Part shown: piece after piece, positions 1-6,482 of the stretch | How the letters are laid out: the number at the start of each line of letters is the position of its first letter | How positions within the stretch are numbered: the stretch's first letter is position 1 | Notes under the pieces: model-generated | Seen by the model: only the letters and a program-made list of their open reading frames with translations | Database searches by the model: none | What the model was told of the DNA's origin: nothing | Made by a program: the position numbers and the translations under genes | DNA from: Pseudomonadota bacterium | GTDB lineage: Bacteria; Pseudomonadota; Gammaproteobacteria; Pseudomonadales; Azotimanducaceae | DNA length: 6,483 bases | Direction of reading: 5' to 3' | Assembly (NCBI GenBank): GCA_009936895.1 | Contig: JAACDS010000056.1 | Location: forward strand, 1 to 6,483

Positions 1-840
1 AATCGAAAACTGTTCGGGCAATTGGGCGATGCCGACCACCTTCCCCATACCCTGCAACCTGAGCTGGCGTTTACCAAGGGCCAAGCCGATACAGGCGTCG
101 AGCTCGCCGACCACTTAAAGCAGCTGATCATGCTGCACGACGCTTCAAACATTGCTGCGGTAATTGTTGAACCCATGTCAGGATCCGCCGGGGTGATCGT
201 GCCGCCCAAGGGCTATCTGCAGCGGCTGCGCGACCTGTGCGACGAGAACGATATTTTGTTGATCTTCGATGAGGTAATTACCGGTTTCGGTCGCGTTGGC
301 GCGCCGTTCGGCGCAGATGCCTTCGGTGTTCAACCAGACATCATGAACATTGCAAAAGGCCTCACGAACGGCGCCATACCCATGGGCGCTGTCTTGGCAT
401 CAAGCCAGATTTACGACTGTCTCATGAATGTGGACCAGCCAGAGCACATGATCGAGCTGCCTCACGGCTATACCTACAGCGCGCATCCCGTTGCCTGTGC
501 GGCCGCCTTGGCGGCTCTGGACGTGTTTCAAGAAGACCATATGGTAGATCGCGCCAACACGCTGATACCCGTTTTGGAAGAAACGCTTCACAGCCTGAAA
601 GGCCATCCGTACATCACCGACATCCGTAACTTCGGACTTGCCGGAGCGCTGCAAATCGCACCGCGGGATGGCGACGCCGTTGTGCGGCCCTTTGAGCTGG
701 GCATCAAATGCTGGGAACTCGGTCTTTACGTCCGTTGGGGCGGCGATACCCTGCAGTTTGGGCCGCCCTTCACGGCTTCTGCCGATGATGTTCGCTCCAT
801 CGCTCCCATCGTCGCCCAGGCACTGGATCAAGTCGCATAA
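1..840 (+). CDS. Beta-alanine / omega-amino acid:pyruvate aminotransferase, 5'-truncated by window edge
   Basis: Class III PLP-dependent transaminase; the family moves the amino group of beta-alanine or other omega-amino acids or amines to pyruvate in the cytoplasm. The reading frame is open from base 1, and 279 codons plus TAA are visible, beginning NRKLFGQ. The family is about 440-450 residues, so roughly 160-170 N-terminal residues lie upstream of the window. Visible residues (counted from base 1) include the cofactor-ring Asp in LLIFDEVITGFGR (codon 268-270), the Schiff-base Lys in NIAKGLTNG (355-357), the phosphate-binding region HGYTYSAHPVACAA (Thr codon 472-474) and the carboxylate-binding Arg candidate in YVRWGGDTLQFGPPF (733-735). 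This C-terminal block closely resembles the Pseudomonas omega-amino acid:pyruvate transaminase (BauA/OapT type) as I recall it. All key catalytic residues in view are intact. The exact substrate cannot be read from sequence. The next gene follows after 92 bases and is not obviously linked. Confidence 0.93.
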   Translation, partial: NRKLFGQLGDADHLPHTLQPELAFTKGQADTGVELADHLKQLIMLHDASNIAAVIVEPMSGSAGVIVPPKGYLQRLRDLCDENDILLIFDEVITGFGRVGAPFGADAFGVQPDIMNIAKGLTNGAIPMGAVLASSQIYDCLMNVDQPEHMIELPHGYTYSAHPVACAAALAALDVFQEDHMVDRANTLIPVLEETLHSLKGHPYITDIRNFGLAGALQIAPRDGDAVVRPFELGIKCWELGLYVRWGGDTLQFGPPFTASADDVRSIAPIVAQALDQVA

Positions 841-918
841 CCTGAACCTATCGACAGCTTCGCAATAAGGCCTGTTCTTATTCAACACTTGTGCCTAACA
901 TCCGGTGTCCCACTCAAC

Positions 919-925
919 GAGGAGA
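919..925 (+). promoter_or_regulatory. Strong Shine-Dalgarno for the methyltransferase-like gene
   Basis: GAGGAGA lies 8 bases before the ATG at 933-935. It decides the start in favour of this ATG over the in-frame TTG at 891, which has no comparable site. It also places a clean lipoprotein signal at the N-terminus. Confidence 0.85.
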
Positions 926-932
926 TACTCTC

Positions 933-1832
933 ATGCGCACATTGATACTGTTGTTAGCCGCCTTCGCTTTTACTGCATGCGCGGACTCGACTCCCATGGA
1001 TCAGACAACCGCGCCCAAGGCAGCGGTTGAAGTTAACACGCCGGAATCCACTCCGCTCAGCGACATTCTTACGTCTCAGCCAGAAGAGGTGCAGGCACGT
1101 TACGTCCACCGGCACCCTGCAGAGACACTGGCTTTTTTTGGCATCGAACCCGGTATGACCGTGGTCGAGGCTCTGCCAGGAGGCGGTTGGTACAGCAAGC
1201 TGCTGCTTCCCTACTTGGGTGATGACGGTGCGCTGATCGGCGCAAGCTATACCGTCGACATGCGGCGTCTCTTTGGTTTTTACAGCGAAGAGCGACTCAA
1301 GGAGCTGGAAACGTGGAATACCGATTGGCCCGCTAACGCCTCGACTTGGATTGAAGGCAACAACACCCCCATCTCCGCGTTCTTCTTTGGCTCCATGCCC
1401 GAAGGTACCGCGGGCAGTGCTGACGCTGTGCTGTTCATTCGGGCGCTTCACAATCTGGCGAGATTCGAAGATCAAGGCGGCTATCTCACCAGCGCGTTGG
1501 CTGACGCATACGCAATCCTGAAACCTGGCGGCGTCGTCGGAGTTGTTCAGCACCAGATGCGCGAAGAAGCCCCTGATGCTTGGGCTCAGGGGAATCGAGG
1601 CTATCTAAAGCAGAGCTTCGTCGTCGATCAAATGGAGCAGGCCGGCTTTGTCCTAGAGGGCAACTCCGACATCAATGCCAACCCAAAGGATCGGCCTGAA
1701 GACGGTGACGTCGTTTGGCGTTTGCCGCCATCGCTCATGGGCAGTCAGGACGACCCGGAAGCGGCAGCAGCTATGCAAGACATTGGCGAATCGAATCGTA
1801 TGACCCTGTTGTTTCGCAAGCCGGCGGCATAG
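933..1832 (+). CDS. Predicted exported lipoprotein, COG4798-type SAM-methyltransferase-like protein
   Basis: 299 residues, starting at the ATG with GAGGAGA 8 bases upstream. The N-terminus has Arg2, a hydrophobic stretch at residues 4-13 and a lipobox-like F-T-A-C ending in Cys16. The family's usual -3 residue is Leu, so Phe is a mild deviation. Residue 17 is Ala, not Asp, which would favour outer-membrane sorting. After a low-complexity linker (about 17-50) comes a class I methyltransferase-like fold. The glycine-rich motif is VVEALPGGGWYS (77-88), the family's PGGGWY form; then DAVLFIRALHNL (from Asp164) and AYAILKPGGVVGVV (Lys197-Gly200) mark the later strands. These match the uncharacterised COG4798 'predicted methyltransferase' group, whose members often carry signal peptides. 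No substrate is known, and methyl transfer in the periplasm would need a SAM supply, so the activity is uncertain. A hairpin follows 19 bases after the stop, suggesting that transcription may end there. Confidence 0.85.
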   Translation: MRTLILLLAAFAFTACADSTPMDQTTAPKAAVEVNTPESTPLSDILTSQPEEVQARYVHRHPAETLAFFGIEPGMTVVEALPGGGWYSKLLLPYLGDDGALIGASYTVDMRRLFGFYSEERLKELETWNTDWPANASTWIEGNNTPISAFFFGSMPEGTAGSADAVLFIRALHNLARFEDQGGYLTSALADAYAILKPGGVVGVVQHQMREEAPDAWAQGNRGYLKQSFVVDQMEQAGFVLEGNSDINANPKDRPEDGDVVWRLPPSLMGSQDDPEAAAAMQDIGESNRMTLLFRKPAA

Positions 1833-1851
1833 CCCTCACCGCGCGCCACAA

Positions 1852-1879
1852 AGAGCGGCGACCTCCGGGTCGCTGCTTT
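1852..1879 (+). terminator. Hairpin with UCCG tetraloop, probable intrinsic terminator
   Basis: AGCGGCGACC (1854-1863) pairs with GGTCGCTGCT (1868-1877) around the loop TCCG. This gives 10 pairs with one G-U, extendable by a G-U and an A-T to 12 pairs (1852-1879). The loop is closed by C-G, so it fits the very stable cUNCGg class. The T-run after the stem is short (TTT, then CACCC), so termination could be partial. It sits 19 bases after the methyltransferase stop and ends 22 bases before the modB start, so it could also influence modB expression. Confidence 0.65.
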
Positions 1880-1901
1880 CACCCACCAAGACCCATCTGA
1901 A

Positions 1902-2588
1902 TTGAACGAACTCAGCGCCATTTGGTTAACCGCAAAACTCGCCGGCATCACCACCGTCGCACTGCTGCTATTCGCGACACCACTGGCTTGGTGGTTAGCC
2001 CATAGCCAACATCGCCTGAAACCTGCGGTGGAGGCCCTTACCGCCCTACCGCTTGTCATGCCGCCAACGGTGCTGGGATTCTATCTGCTCCTTCTCTTCA
2101 GCCCCGACAACGTCTTTGGCAGCTTTTGGGTGGATCTTACTGGCACCGCGCTGTCGTTTTCATTTAACGGCCTCGTCATCGCCTCGCTGATTTATTCACT
2201 GCCCTTCATGGTTCAACCACTAACTGCCGCCTTTGGGCAGATTGGCACAAGACCCATGGAGGCTGCGGCCACGCTGGGGGCCAGCCCCTGGGATGCTTGG
2301 CGTACCACAGTGCTACCCATGGCACGCAACGGTTACCTCACCGCAGCCGTGCTGACCTTTGCGCATACGGTGGGCGAATTCGGCATCGTGCTGATGGTGG
2401 GCGGTAATCTAGCGGGCGAGACGCGGGTCATTTCCATCGCGATTTACGAAAGCGTTGAAACCCTCGACTACGCACAAGCGCACCTGCTCTCAGCGGGACT
2501 ACTGGTCTTTTCGTTTTCTACTCTGCTCTGCGTCTACTACTTCAATCGCCAATTTGCTTTGAGCCTTGGAGCGAGGGGATCGAGCTAG
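1902..2588 (+). CDS. modB: Molybdate ABC transporter permease ModB
   Basis: 228 residues, the usual ModB length. It is the inner-membrane channel subunit that takes molybdate (possibly tungstate) from ModA and works with the ModC ATPase. The N-terminus NELSAIWLTAKLAG is typical. Hydrophobic segments lie at about 7-32, 43-66, 88-111, 142-165 and 193-216. The family block LPLVMPPTVLGFYLLL is at 49-64. The EAA loop that docks on ModC runs from E120-A-A to L138-P139, with G126 conserved. The start is inferred: TTG at 1902 is the first start codon after the in-frame stop at 1830-1832, and no ATG or GTG lies between. No clear Shine-Dalgarno precedes it, so translation initiation looks weak. modC overlaps its stop by one base. 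modA is not upstream; the methyltransferase-like gene occupies that place. No ModE-like palindrome is seen in the 69-base gap. Confidence 0.93.
   Translation: MNELSAIWLTAKLAGITTVALLLFATPLAWWLAHSQHRLKPAVEALTALPLVMPPTVLGFYLLLLFSPDNVFGSFWVDLTGTALSFSFNGLVIASLIYSLPFMVQPLTAAFGQIGTRPMEAAATLGASPWDAWRTTVLPMARNGYLTAAVLTFAHTVGEFGIVLMVGGNLAGETRVISIAIYESVETLDYAQAHLLSAGLLVFSFSTLLCVYYFNRQFALSLGARGSS
2573..2578 (+). promoter_or_regulatory. Shine-Dalgarno of modC inside the modB 3' end
   Basis: GAGGGG lies 9 bases before the GTG start of modC and is embedded in the last codons of modB. With the TAGTG stop/start overlap at 2586-2590, it supports GTG as the start and coupled translation of the permease and ATPase. 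Confidence 0.7.
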
Positions 2589-3703
2589 TGCTTTACATTG
2601 ATATTCATTCAGATCAAGGCGATCTATCTCTGCAGGTAAAAACCCGCATTCCGAATGCGGTCACCGCCTTGTTTGGCCCAAGTGGCTGCGGCAAAACCAC
2701 GCTACTGAGGGCCATAGCGGGCCTTACGCCAAGCCGGGGTCTGCTGACATTCAATGACGAGGTATGGCAAGACGAGGGCGTAACCGTGCCAAGCCATCGG
2801 CGTCGCATTGGTTTCGTTTTTCAGGACGACCGCTTATTCCCTCATTTGACCGTCGAGCAAAACCTGCGCTACGGGCTGGAGCGCGCTCAGGCGAACGGTG
2901 TCGAGGTCAAACTCACCCTGCCTGATGTTGCAGAACACTTTGATTTACAGACGCTGCTCAGACGACGGCCCACGACCTTGTCTGGCGGCGAATCCCGTCG
3001 AGTCAACATCGCAAGAGCCGTACTGGGTCAGCCGCAATTACTTCTGCTGGATGAGCCGCTGACTGGATTGGACAACCAACGAAAGGCGGAAATTTTCCCC
3101 TACCTCGCCGAAATCACCCGAGAGCTGCAAATCCCCACGCTCTACGTCAGCCACATTAACGACGAAATCGCCCAGTTCTGCGACCACATGATCGTGATGC
3201 AACAGGGCGAGCTCGTCGACCAAGGCCCAACAGCCGAAGTCCTTCCGAGACTGTGGCGGGAGCCACTTGAGGCGGATCGAAACCTGACGGAAGCAGGCAG
3301 CCTGATTAACGCTTCAGTTGCTCGTTTTGATCCAGACTATTCCATGATCCACCTGCAGGTCGGCAAACAACCGCTGCAGGTTATCGGGCCGACCATGCCT
3401 GAGGCGAGCCAAATTAGGCTGTTTCTGGCGGCCAAGGACGTGGCAATCGCCTTGCGGCCGCCCACCGATCTCAGCATTCGCAACACACTCGTCGCCACCA
3501 TACAGAGCATAACGTCCATGCAGGATGAGGCCCCAGGTCTTGTTGCCGTTGAGTTGCTCATCGACGAGCCAACCGAACCCCAAGCACTCAGTGCCCACAT
3601 TACCGCTGCGGCCTGCGATGCCCTGTCGCTGGAGGCCGGCGCTCAGGTATTCGCCTTGATCAAAAGCGCTCGAATTTCGAGCCCGAGTCTTTTCGAGAGC
3701 TAG
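2588..3703 (+). CDS. modC: Molybdate ABC transporter ATP-binding protein ModC
   Basis: 371 residues, normal for ModC. It is the cytoplasmic ATPase that drives ModB. The start is GTG at 2588-2590, sharing its G with the modB TAG stop, with GAGGGG (2573-2578) 9 bases upstream; this implies translational coupling. Nucleotide-binding domain: Walker A GPSGCGKTT (30-38), Q-loop Gln79 in FVFQDDRLFPH, ABC signature LSGGE (131-135), Walker B LLLLDEP (Asp155, Glu156), D-loop GLD (160-162) and switch His189. All catalytic positions are present. The C-terminal third (about 290-365) is a Mop/TOBE oxyanion-binding domain: it begins SIRNTLVATI and includes LSLEAGAQVFALIKSARI, the form that separates ModC from other importer ATPases. 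Its stop TAG (3701-3703) overlaps the stop of the convergent oxygenase gene. Confidence 0.95.
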   Translation: MLYIDIHSDQGDLSLQVKTRIPNAVTALFGPSGCGKTTLLRAIAGLTPSRGLLTFNDEVWQDEGVTVPSHRRRIGFVFQDDRLFPHLTVEQNLRYGLERAQANGVEVKLTLPDVAEHFDLQTLLRRRPTTLSGGESRRVNIARAVLGQPQLLLLDEPLTGLDNQRKAEIFPYLAEITRELQIPTLYVSHINDEIAQFCDHMIVMQQGELVDQGPTAEVLPRLWREPLEADRNLTEAGSLINASVARFDPDYSMIHLQVGKQPLQVIGPTMPEASQIRLFLAAKDVAIALRPPTDLSIRNTLVATIQSITSMQDEAPGLVAVELLIDEPTEPQALSAHITAAACDALSLEAGAQVFALIKSARISSPSLFES

Positions 3704-5112
3704 CCTGCGTCTCGCCAGTTACCGTGGAAGCCATACGGCACTCTGTGATCCAACAATGCCTTAGCCAGCGGGCCATCGCTGACGTTTTGTGCATCCAGCA
3801 CAATCAAGTGGCTGGCGCCACGATTGGCGTCATAGACATAGGCGAGCAAAAACCCATCGCCCTCTGCAGCGCCTGCCGAGCGGGGAACAAATATGGGTTC
3901 GCTAGTAGCGCAACCGGCGCCCACATCGTAACGATCTAAATTGCCCGTGTGATGATCAACCGATGCGATGACGTTAAACCCCCCCACCTTGTTGGGCGGT
4001 TGTGTATCACCAGCAATGTACCCGTAACGATAGGGTAGGCCCGCATGACGTTCGTCCAGACGTGGGAACTCGCAGACCAAATCGTCCAGCTGCTCGACCT
4101 GATAGCGATCGGTTTCAGCCTGCAGATCAAAGGTCCAGCGAACCAACTTAGCCAGCGCTTTCTTCGGATCACCCGGGGTGCCGTCAACGCCAGGAAAGAG
4201 GGGCGCTTCTGGATACTCACACACATCGCACACGATCTTACCGTCTGCCGTGCTGTAAGCGTTCATCGGGTGGAAAACATAGCTGGCCTCACCACGAAAC
4301 CACTGCAGGTCCTTAACCGACCCGTTTCGTGGCATTACACCAATATGAGAGCCTTTTTCCGGCTCCCATGCGTAAACCGGCCCACCTTTAAAGGCCCGCT
4401 CCAAACTGCCTGTTAAGGGCATAATCGGGAAAATCACATGATCTCGCGTCACCACGAAGTCGTGCACCATGGCCGCATAGGGCGCGTCGAAAGATTCTGT
4501 TCGCAGCAGCTGGCCGCTCTTGTCGACCACACTGAACGTCATTTGCTCAGAGATCGTTCCGCCCGCGTTGTAACCGAAAAACAGCATCTCGCCATTCTCT
4601 GGATCAATTTTTGGATGTGCGGTCATGGGCCCTGAGAGTACGCCTCCATAGATATGTGGCCCCCGCGATTCAAGGGTGTGGGGATCCAGCTCAAAAGGTG
4701 CGTGGCCTTCTTCTAGGGCGAGCAACTTGCCGCCGTGCCAAATGACATTCGTATTGGCGACGCCATCGGTTTCCAGCCCGGCAACGCTTTCATCATTGTC
4801 CATGGGGTTAAACGCACTGAACAAGGACCGACCGGCCTCTCGCTCTTTTTGCCACTTAACCGTCCGTACCCATCGGTTTCGATAGGACACCCGACCATCT
4901 TCCAAATGAAAGGCGTGGATCATGCCGTCGCCCCCAAACCAATGGTAGTGTCCGCGAGGCGCGTATTGGGGGTTGGGGCCATTTCGGTAGAAACTGCCGT
5001 TGAGCTCTCTAGGAATTTCTCCTTCAACGACTAAGTCATTGACGTCACATTCCATTTGCAATGGTGCAAAGCCACCGCGTAGATTTGGATGATTAGGAAA
5101 TGGTTGAGCCAT
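3700..5112 (-). CDS. Carotenoid cleavage / lignostilbene-type oxygenase (RPE65 family)
   Basis: 470 residues, a normal length for this non-haem Fe(II) dioxygenase family, which splits C=C bonds of carotenoids, apocarotenoids, stilbenes or phenylpropenes. The N-terminal block VEGEIPRELNGSFYRNGPNP (29-48) is typical. The four iron-binding histidines are His166 (TAHPKID), His217 (MVHDF), His281 (YVFHPMNAY) and His463 (GFHGNW). No signal peptide is seen, so it is probably cytosolic or membrane-peripheral. Overall it resembles the bacterial lignostilbene dioxygenase / isoeugenol monooxygenase branch, for example VHDFVVTRDHVIFPIMPLTG and AEGDGFLLAYVYD. However, the Tyr and Lys linked to 4-hydroxystilbene binding are Phe101 and Glu134 here, so the substrate is left open. 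The start is the ATG at 5110-5112, with only a weak GGGG upstream. It lies 31 bases downstream of the exonuclease III gene on the same strand and may be cotranscribed. Its stop overlaps that of convergent modC. Confidence 0.93.
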   Translation of the reverse strand: MAQPFPNHPNLRGGFAPLQMECDVNDLVVEGEIPRELNGSFYRNGPNPQYAPRGHYHWFGGDGMIHAFHLEDGRVSYRNRWVRTVKWQKEREAGRSLFSAFNPMDNDESVAGLETDGVANTNVIWHGGKLLALEEGHAPFELDPHTLESRGPHIYGGVLSGPMTAHPKIDPENGEMLFFGYNAGGTISEQMTFSVVDKSGQLLRTESFDAPYAAMVHDFVVTRDHVIFPIMPLTGSLERAFKGGPVYAWEPEKGSHIGVMPRNGSVKDLQWFRGEASYVFHPMNAYSTADGKIVCDVCEYPEAPLFPGVDGTPGDPKKALAKLVRWTFDLQAETDRYQVEQLDDLVCEFPRLDERHAGLPYRYGYIAGDTQPPNKVGGFNVIASVDHHTGNLDRYDVGAGCATSEPIFVPRSAGAAEGDGFLLAYVYDANRGASHLIVLDAQNVSDGPLAKALLDHRVPYGFHGNWRDAG

Positions 5113-5143
5113 GGGGTGCCCCGAAAATTTCTGAGCGTCCAGA

Positions 5144-5935
5144 CTACTTCAAATCGACACCCACTGGACAGTGATCGGAGCCCAAAACCTCTGGCCAGAT
5201 AAAGGCATTGGTCACTCGGTGTGCGGCGGATGGCGAGGCATATACCGCGTCAATTCGCCAACCCACGTTGTTTTCCCGAGCACCACCAAACTGACGCCAC
5301 CACGTGTAGTGATCGGGTTGATTTGGGTGCGCTGCGCGGAAGGTATCAACCCAGCCTTGTTCTTGCAGTTGAGTCAACATCTCCCGTTCGACAGGCAAAA
5401 AACCACTGGCTTTATGATTGCCCTTGGGCCGAGCCAAATCGATTTCGTGATGAGCCGTGTTGAAATCACCCAACACATAGACACGCCCTCGTCGACGCAG
5501 TTGGTTTAACCGGTCAAAGGCCGCACGATAAAAATCCAGTTTGTATTCGACCCGAGAGTTATCTCGCTCCTTACCATTGCCCTTGGGAAAGTACACACTC
5601 GCAACAGATAGGCGGCCAAAATGCGCGACGATAAAGCGGCCCTCGTCGTCGAAACGGGCATCGCCTAGGCTGGTTTCCACCTTACTGGGGGCAGAACGAC
5701 TGAGAATGGCGACACCGCTATAGCCCGGCCGCTTCGCTGGGAAGAAGCTTGCATGCCAATCTGGGGCATTGGTTATCTCTGGCGGCAATTGTTCAGGAAA
5801 CGCTCGGACTTCCTGCAGCGCCACGATATCTGCACCACTCGATTCCAAAAATGAAACAAACCCCTTTTTAATACAGGCTCGCAGGCCATTCACATTCCAT
5901 CCAACTACGCGCATCGGTTCGTCTACCGGTTTCAT
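5144..5935 (-). CDS. xth: Exodeoxyribonuclease III / AP endonuclease, ExoA-type
   Basis: 263 residues as given. It is a Mg-dependent base-excision-repair nuclease that cuts at abasic sites and trims 3' ends. The endonuclease/exonuclease/phosphatase fold is complete: Asn14 and Asn16 in WNVNGLRA, Glu42 in LQEVR, Tyr115 in YFPKGN, Asp157 and Asn159 in GDFNTAHH, Asp229 in GWRIDAVYAS, and the Asp254-His255 pair in GSDHCP. These correspond to the E. coli ExoIII catalytic set. Blocks such as GFLPVERE and NNVGWRIDAV resemble the ExoA/Crc branch; unlike Pseudomonas Crc, which has lost catalytic residues, this copy keeps them. The start is uncertain: the ATG at 5933-5935 gives seven extra residues, while the in-frame ATG at 5912-5914 (MRVVGWNVNG) matches the usual N-terminus. 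Neither has a good Shine-Dalgarno. The oxygenase gene follows after 31 bases on the same strand. Confidence 0.94.
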   Translation of the reverse strand: MKPVDEPMRVVGWNVNGLRACIKKGFVSFLESSGADIVALQEVRAFPEQLPPEITNAPDWHASFFPAKRPGYSGVAILSRSAPSKVETSLGDARFDDEGRFIVAHFGRLSVASVYFPKGNGKERDNSRVEYKLDFYRAAFDRLNQLRRRGRVYVLGDFNTAHHEIDLARPKGNHKASGFLPVEREMLTQLQEQGWVDTFRAAHPNQPDHYTWWRQFGGARENNVGWRIDAVYASPSAAHRVTNAFIWPEVLGSDHCPVGVDLK

Positions 5936-6026
5936 CTCGAATAACCCGCTTTCATACCATCAGAAAATAAAAATCAAGAAAAAAAGTGACGGAAGGCAAC
6001 AAAAAAGGGATGAATACAGCCATGAC
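5936..6026. other. A/T-rich intergenic region with phased A-tracts, candidate promoter zone for xth
   Basis: This 91-base gap is much more A-rich on the + strand than its surroundings. A-runs lie at 5964-5967, 5969-5973, 5979-5985 and 6001-6006, with the later centres spaced about one or two helical turns apart. Read on the - strand, a weak promoter-like pair is TTGATT (5972-5977) and TATGAA (5951-5956) with a 15-base spacer, which is shorter than ideal. The T-runs on the - strand could also help end transcription of the metallopeptidase gene, but I see no stem before them. Confidence 0.35.
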
Positions 6027-6482
6027 CTAGCGGCGAATGAGCAGTGAAGCCCAGCGAAATAAGTTGAACGCGTCTGCCAGGGCGGCTGCAAAATAGGTCA
6101 GCGCAGCGGCACCTAGAATTCTACGAACAATTTTCTCCTGCTCTGGCGATATGTATTTGCCTTCTTTTAGAACCGGAAGCGCCTTGCCAAAACTGGCGTC
6201 CCACTCCGTCGGCAGTGTTACTAGGTGGAGCAGCATGCGAAACAACAGTCCCGACAAACCAATCCCTGCAATCAATAGCGTCGGTGCGGGATGCCGCGTG
6301 AGCAGCCCGATGATCGGCACCACCGTCAGCACACCAACGCTGAGTTGGCCCAAGACAGTGACGATCGGTATCAACTTAGTGCGTGCAGCCAACCGGGCGT
6401 CGTTTTGATGATGCTGAACCGCATGACCGACTTCGTGCGCGGCGACTGCTATCGCCGTTAGAGATTTACCACCCCAGTTGCC
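6027..6482 (-). CDS. YugP-type membrane zinc metallopeptidase, N-terminus beyond window
   Basis: The frame is open from the right edge of the window to a TAG at 6027-6029. It shows 151 residues, against about 225 for the whole family, so about 70 are missing. The visible part starts GNWGGKSLTAIAVAAHEVGH. The zinc-binding and catalytic HEVGH is encoded at 6423-6437, followed by AVQHHQ. Two long hydrophobic segments follow (about visible residues 38-60 and 66-92), then the conserved LVTLPTEWDAS (its Glu is a candidate third zinc ligand) and a C-terminal hydrophobic block, AAALTYFAAALADAF. This order matches Bacillus YugP and the Zn_peptidase_2 (PF04298) family of integral-membrane neutral zinc peptidases, whose substrates are largely unknown. 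A start chosen inside the window, such as the TTG near 6392, would wrongly remove the active site. The gene lies 91 bases upstream of xth on the same strand. Confidence 0.9.
   Translation of the reverse strand, partial: GNWGGKSLTAIAVAAHEVGHAVQHHQNDARLAARTKLIPIVTVLGQLSVGVLTVVPIIGLLTRHPAPTLLIAGIGLSGLLFRMLLHLVTLPTEWDASFGKALPVLKEGKYISPEQEKIVRRILGAAALTYFAAALADAFNLFRWASLLIRR

Noticed and set aside
864..882. Inverted repeat AATAAG...CTTATT between the transaminase and methyltransferase genes, as a terminator or operator
   Set aside because: The stem is only 6-7 pairs, AT-rich, and has no T-run after it. Such a repeat is easily found by chance.
851..884. TCGACA as a -35 box for the methyltransferase-like gene
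   Set aside because: It matches five of six consensus bases, but no acceptable -10 hexamer lies 16-18 bases downstream.
400..888. Long open frame antisense to the transaminase
   Set aside because: It has no recognisable domain, and the + strand frame carries a complete set of conserved transaminase motifs. It is a shadow of the real gene.
1833..1901. Molybdenum-cofactor riboswitch or ModE operator ahead of modB
   Set aside because: The gap is 69 bases, too short for that riboswitch, and holds no TATA-rich palindrome like the ModE site. A simple hairpin explains what is visible.
3351..3378. Repeated CTGCAGG in modC as a regulatory repeat
   Set aside because: Both copies encode Leu-Gln-Val in the reading frame of the Mop/TOBE region, and the repeat is short. 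Coding constraint and chance are sufficient.
5113..5122. GGGGTGCCCC just upstream of the oxygenase start, as a hairpin
   Set aside because: The loop would be only two bases, which cannot fold. It is more likely a weak ribosome site with flanking C bases.
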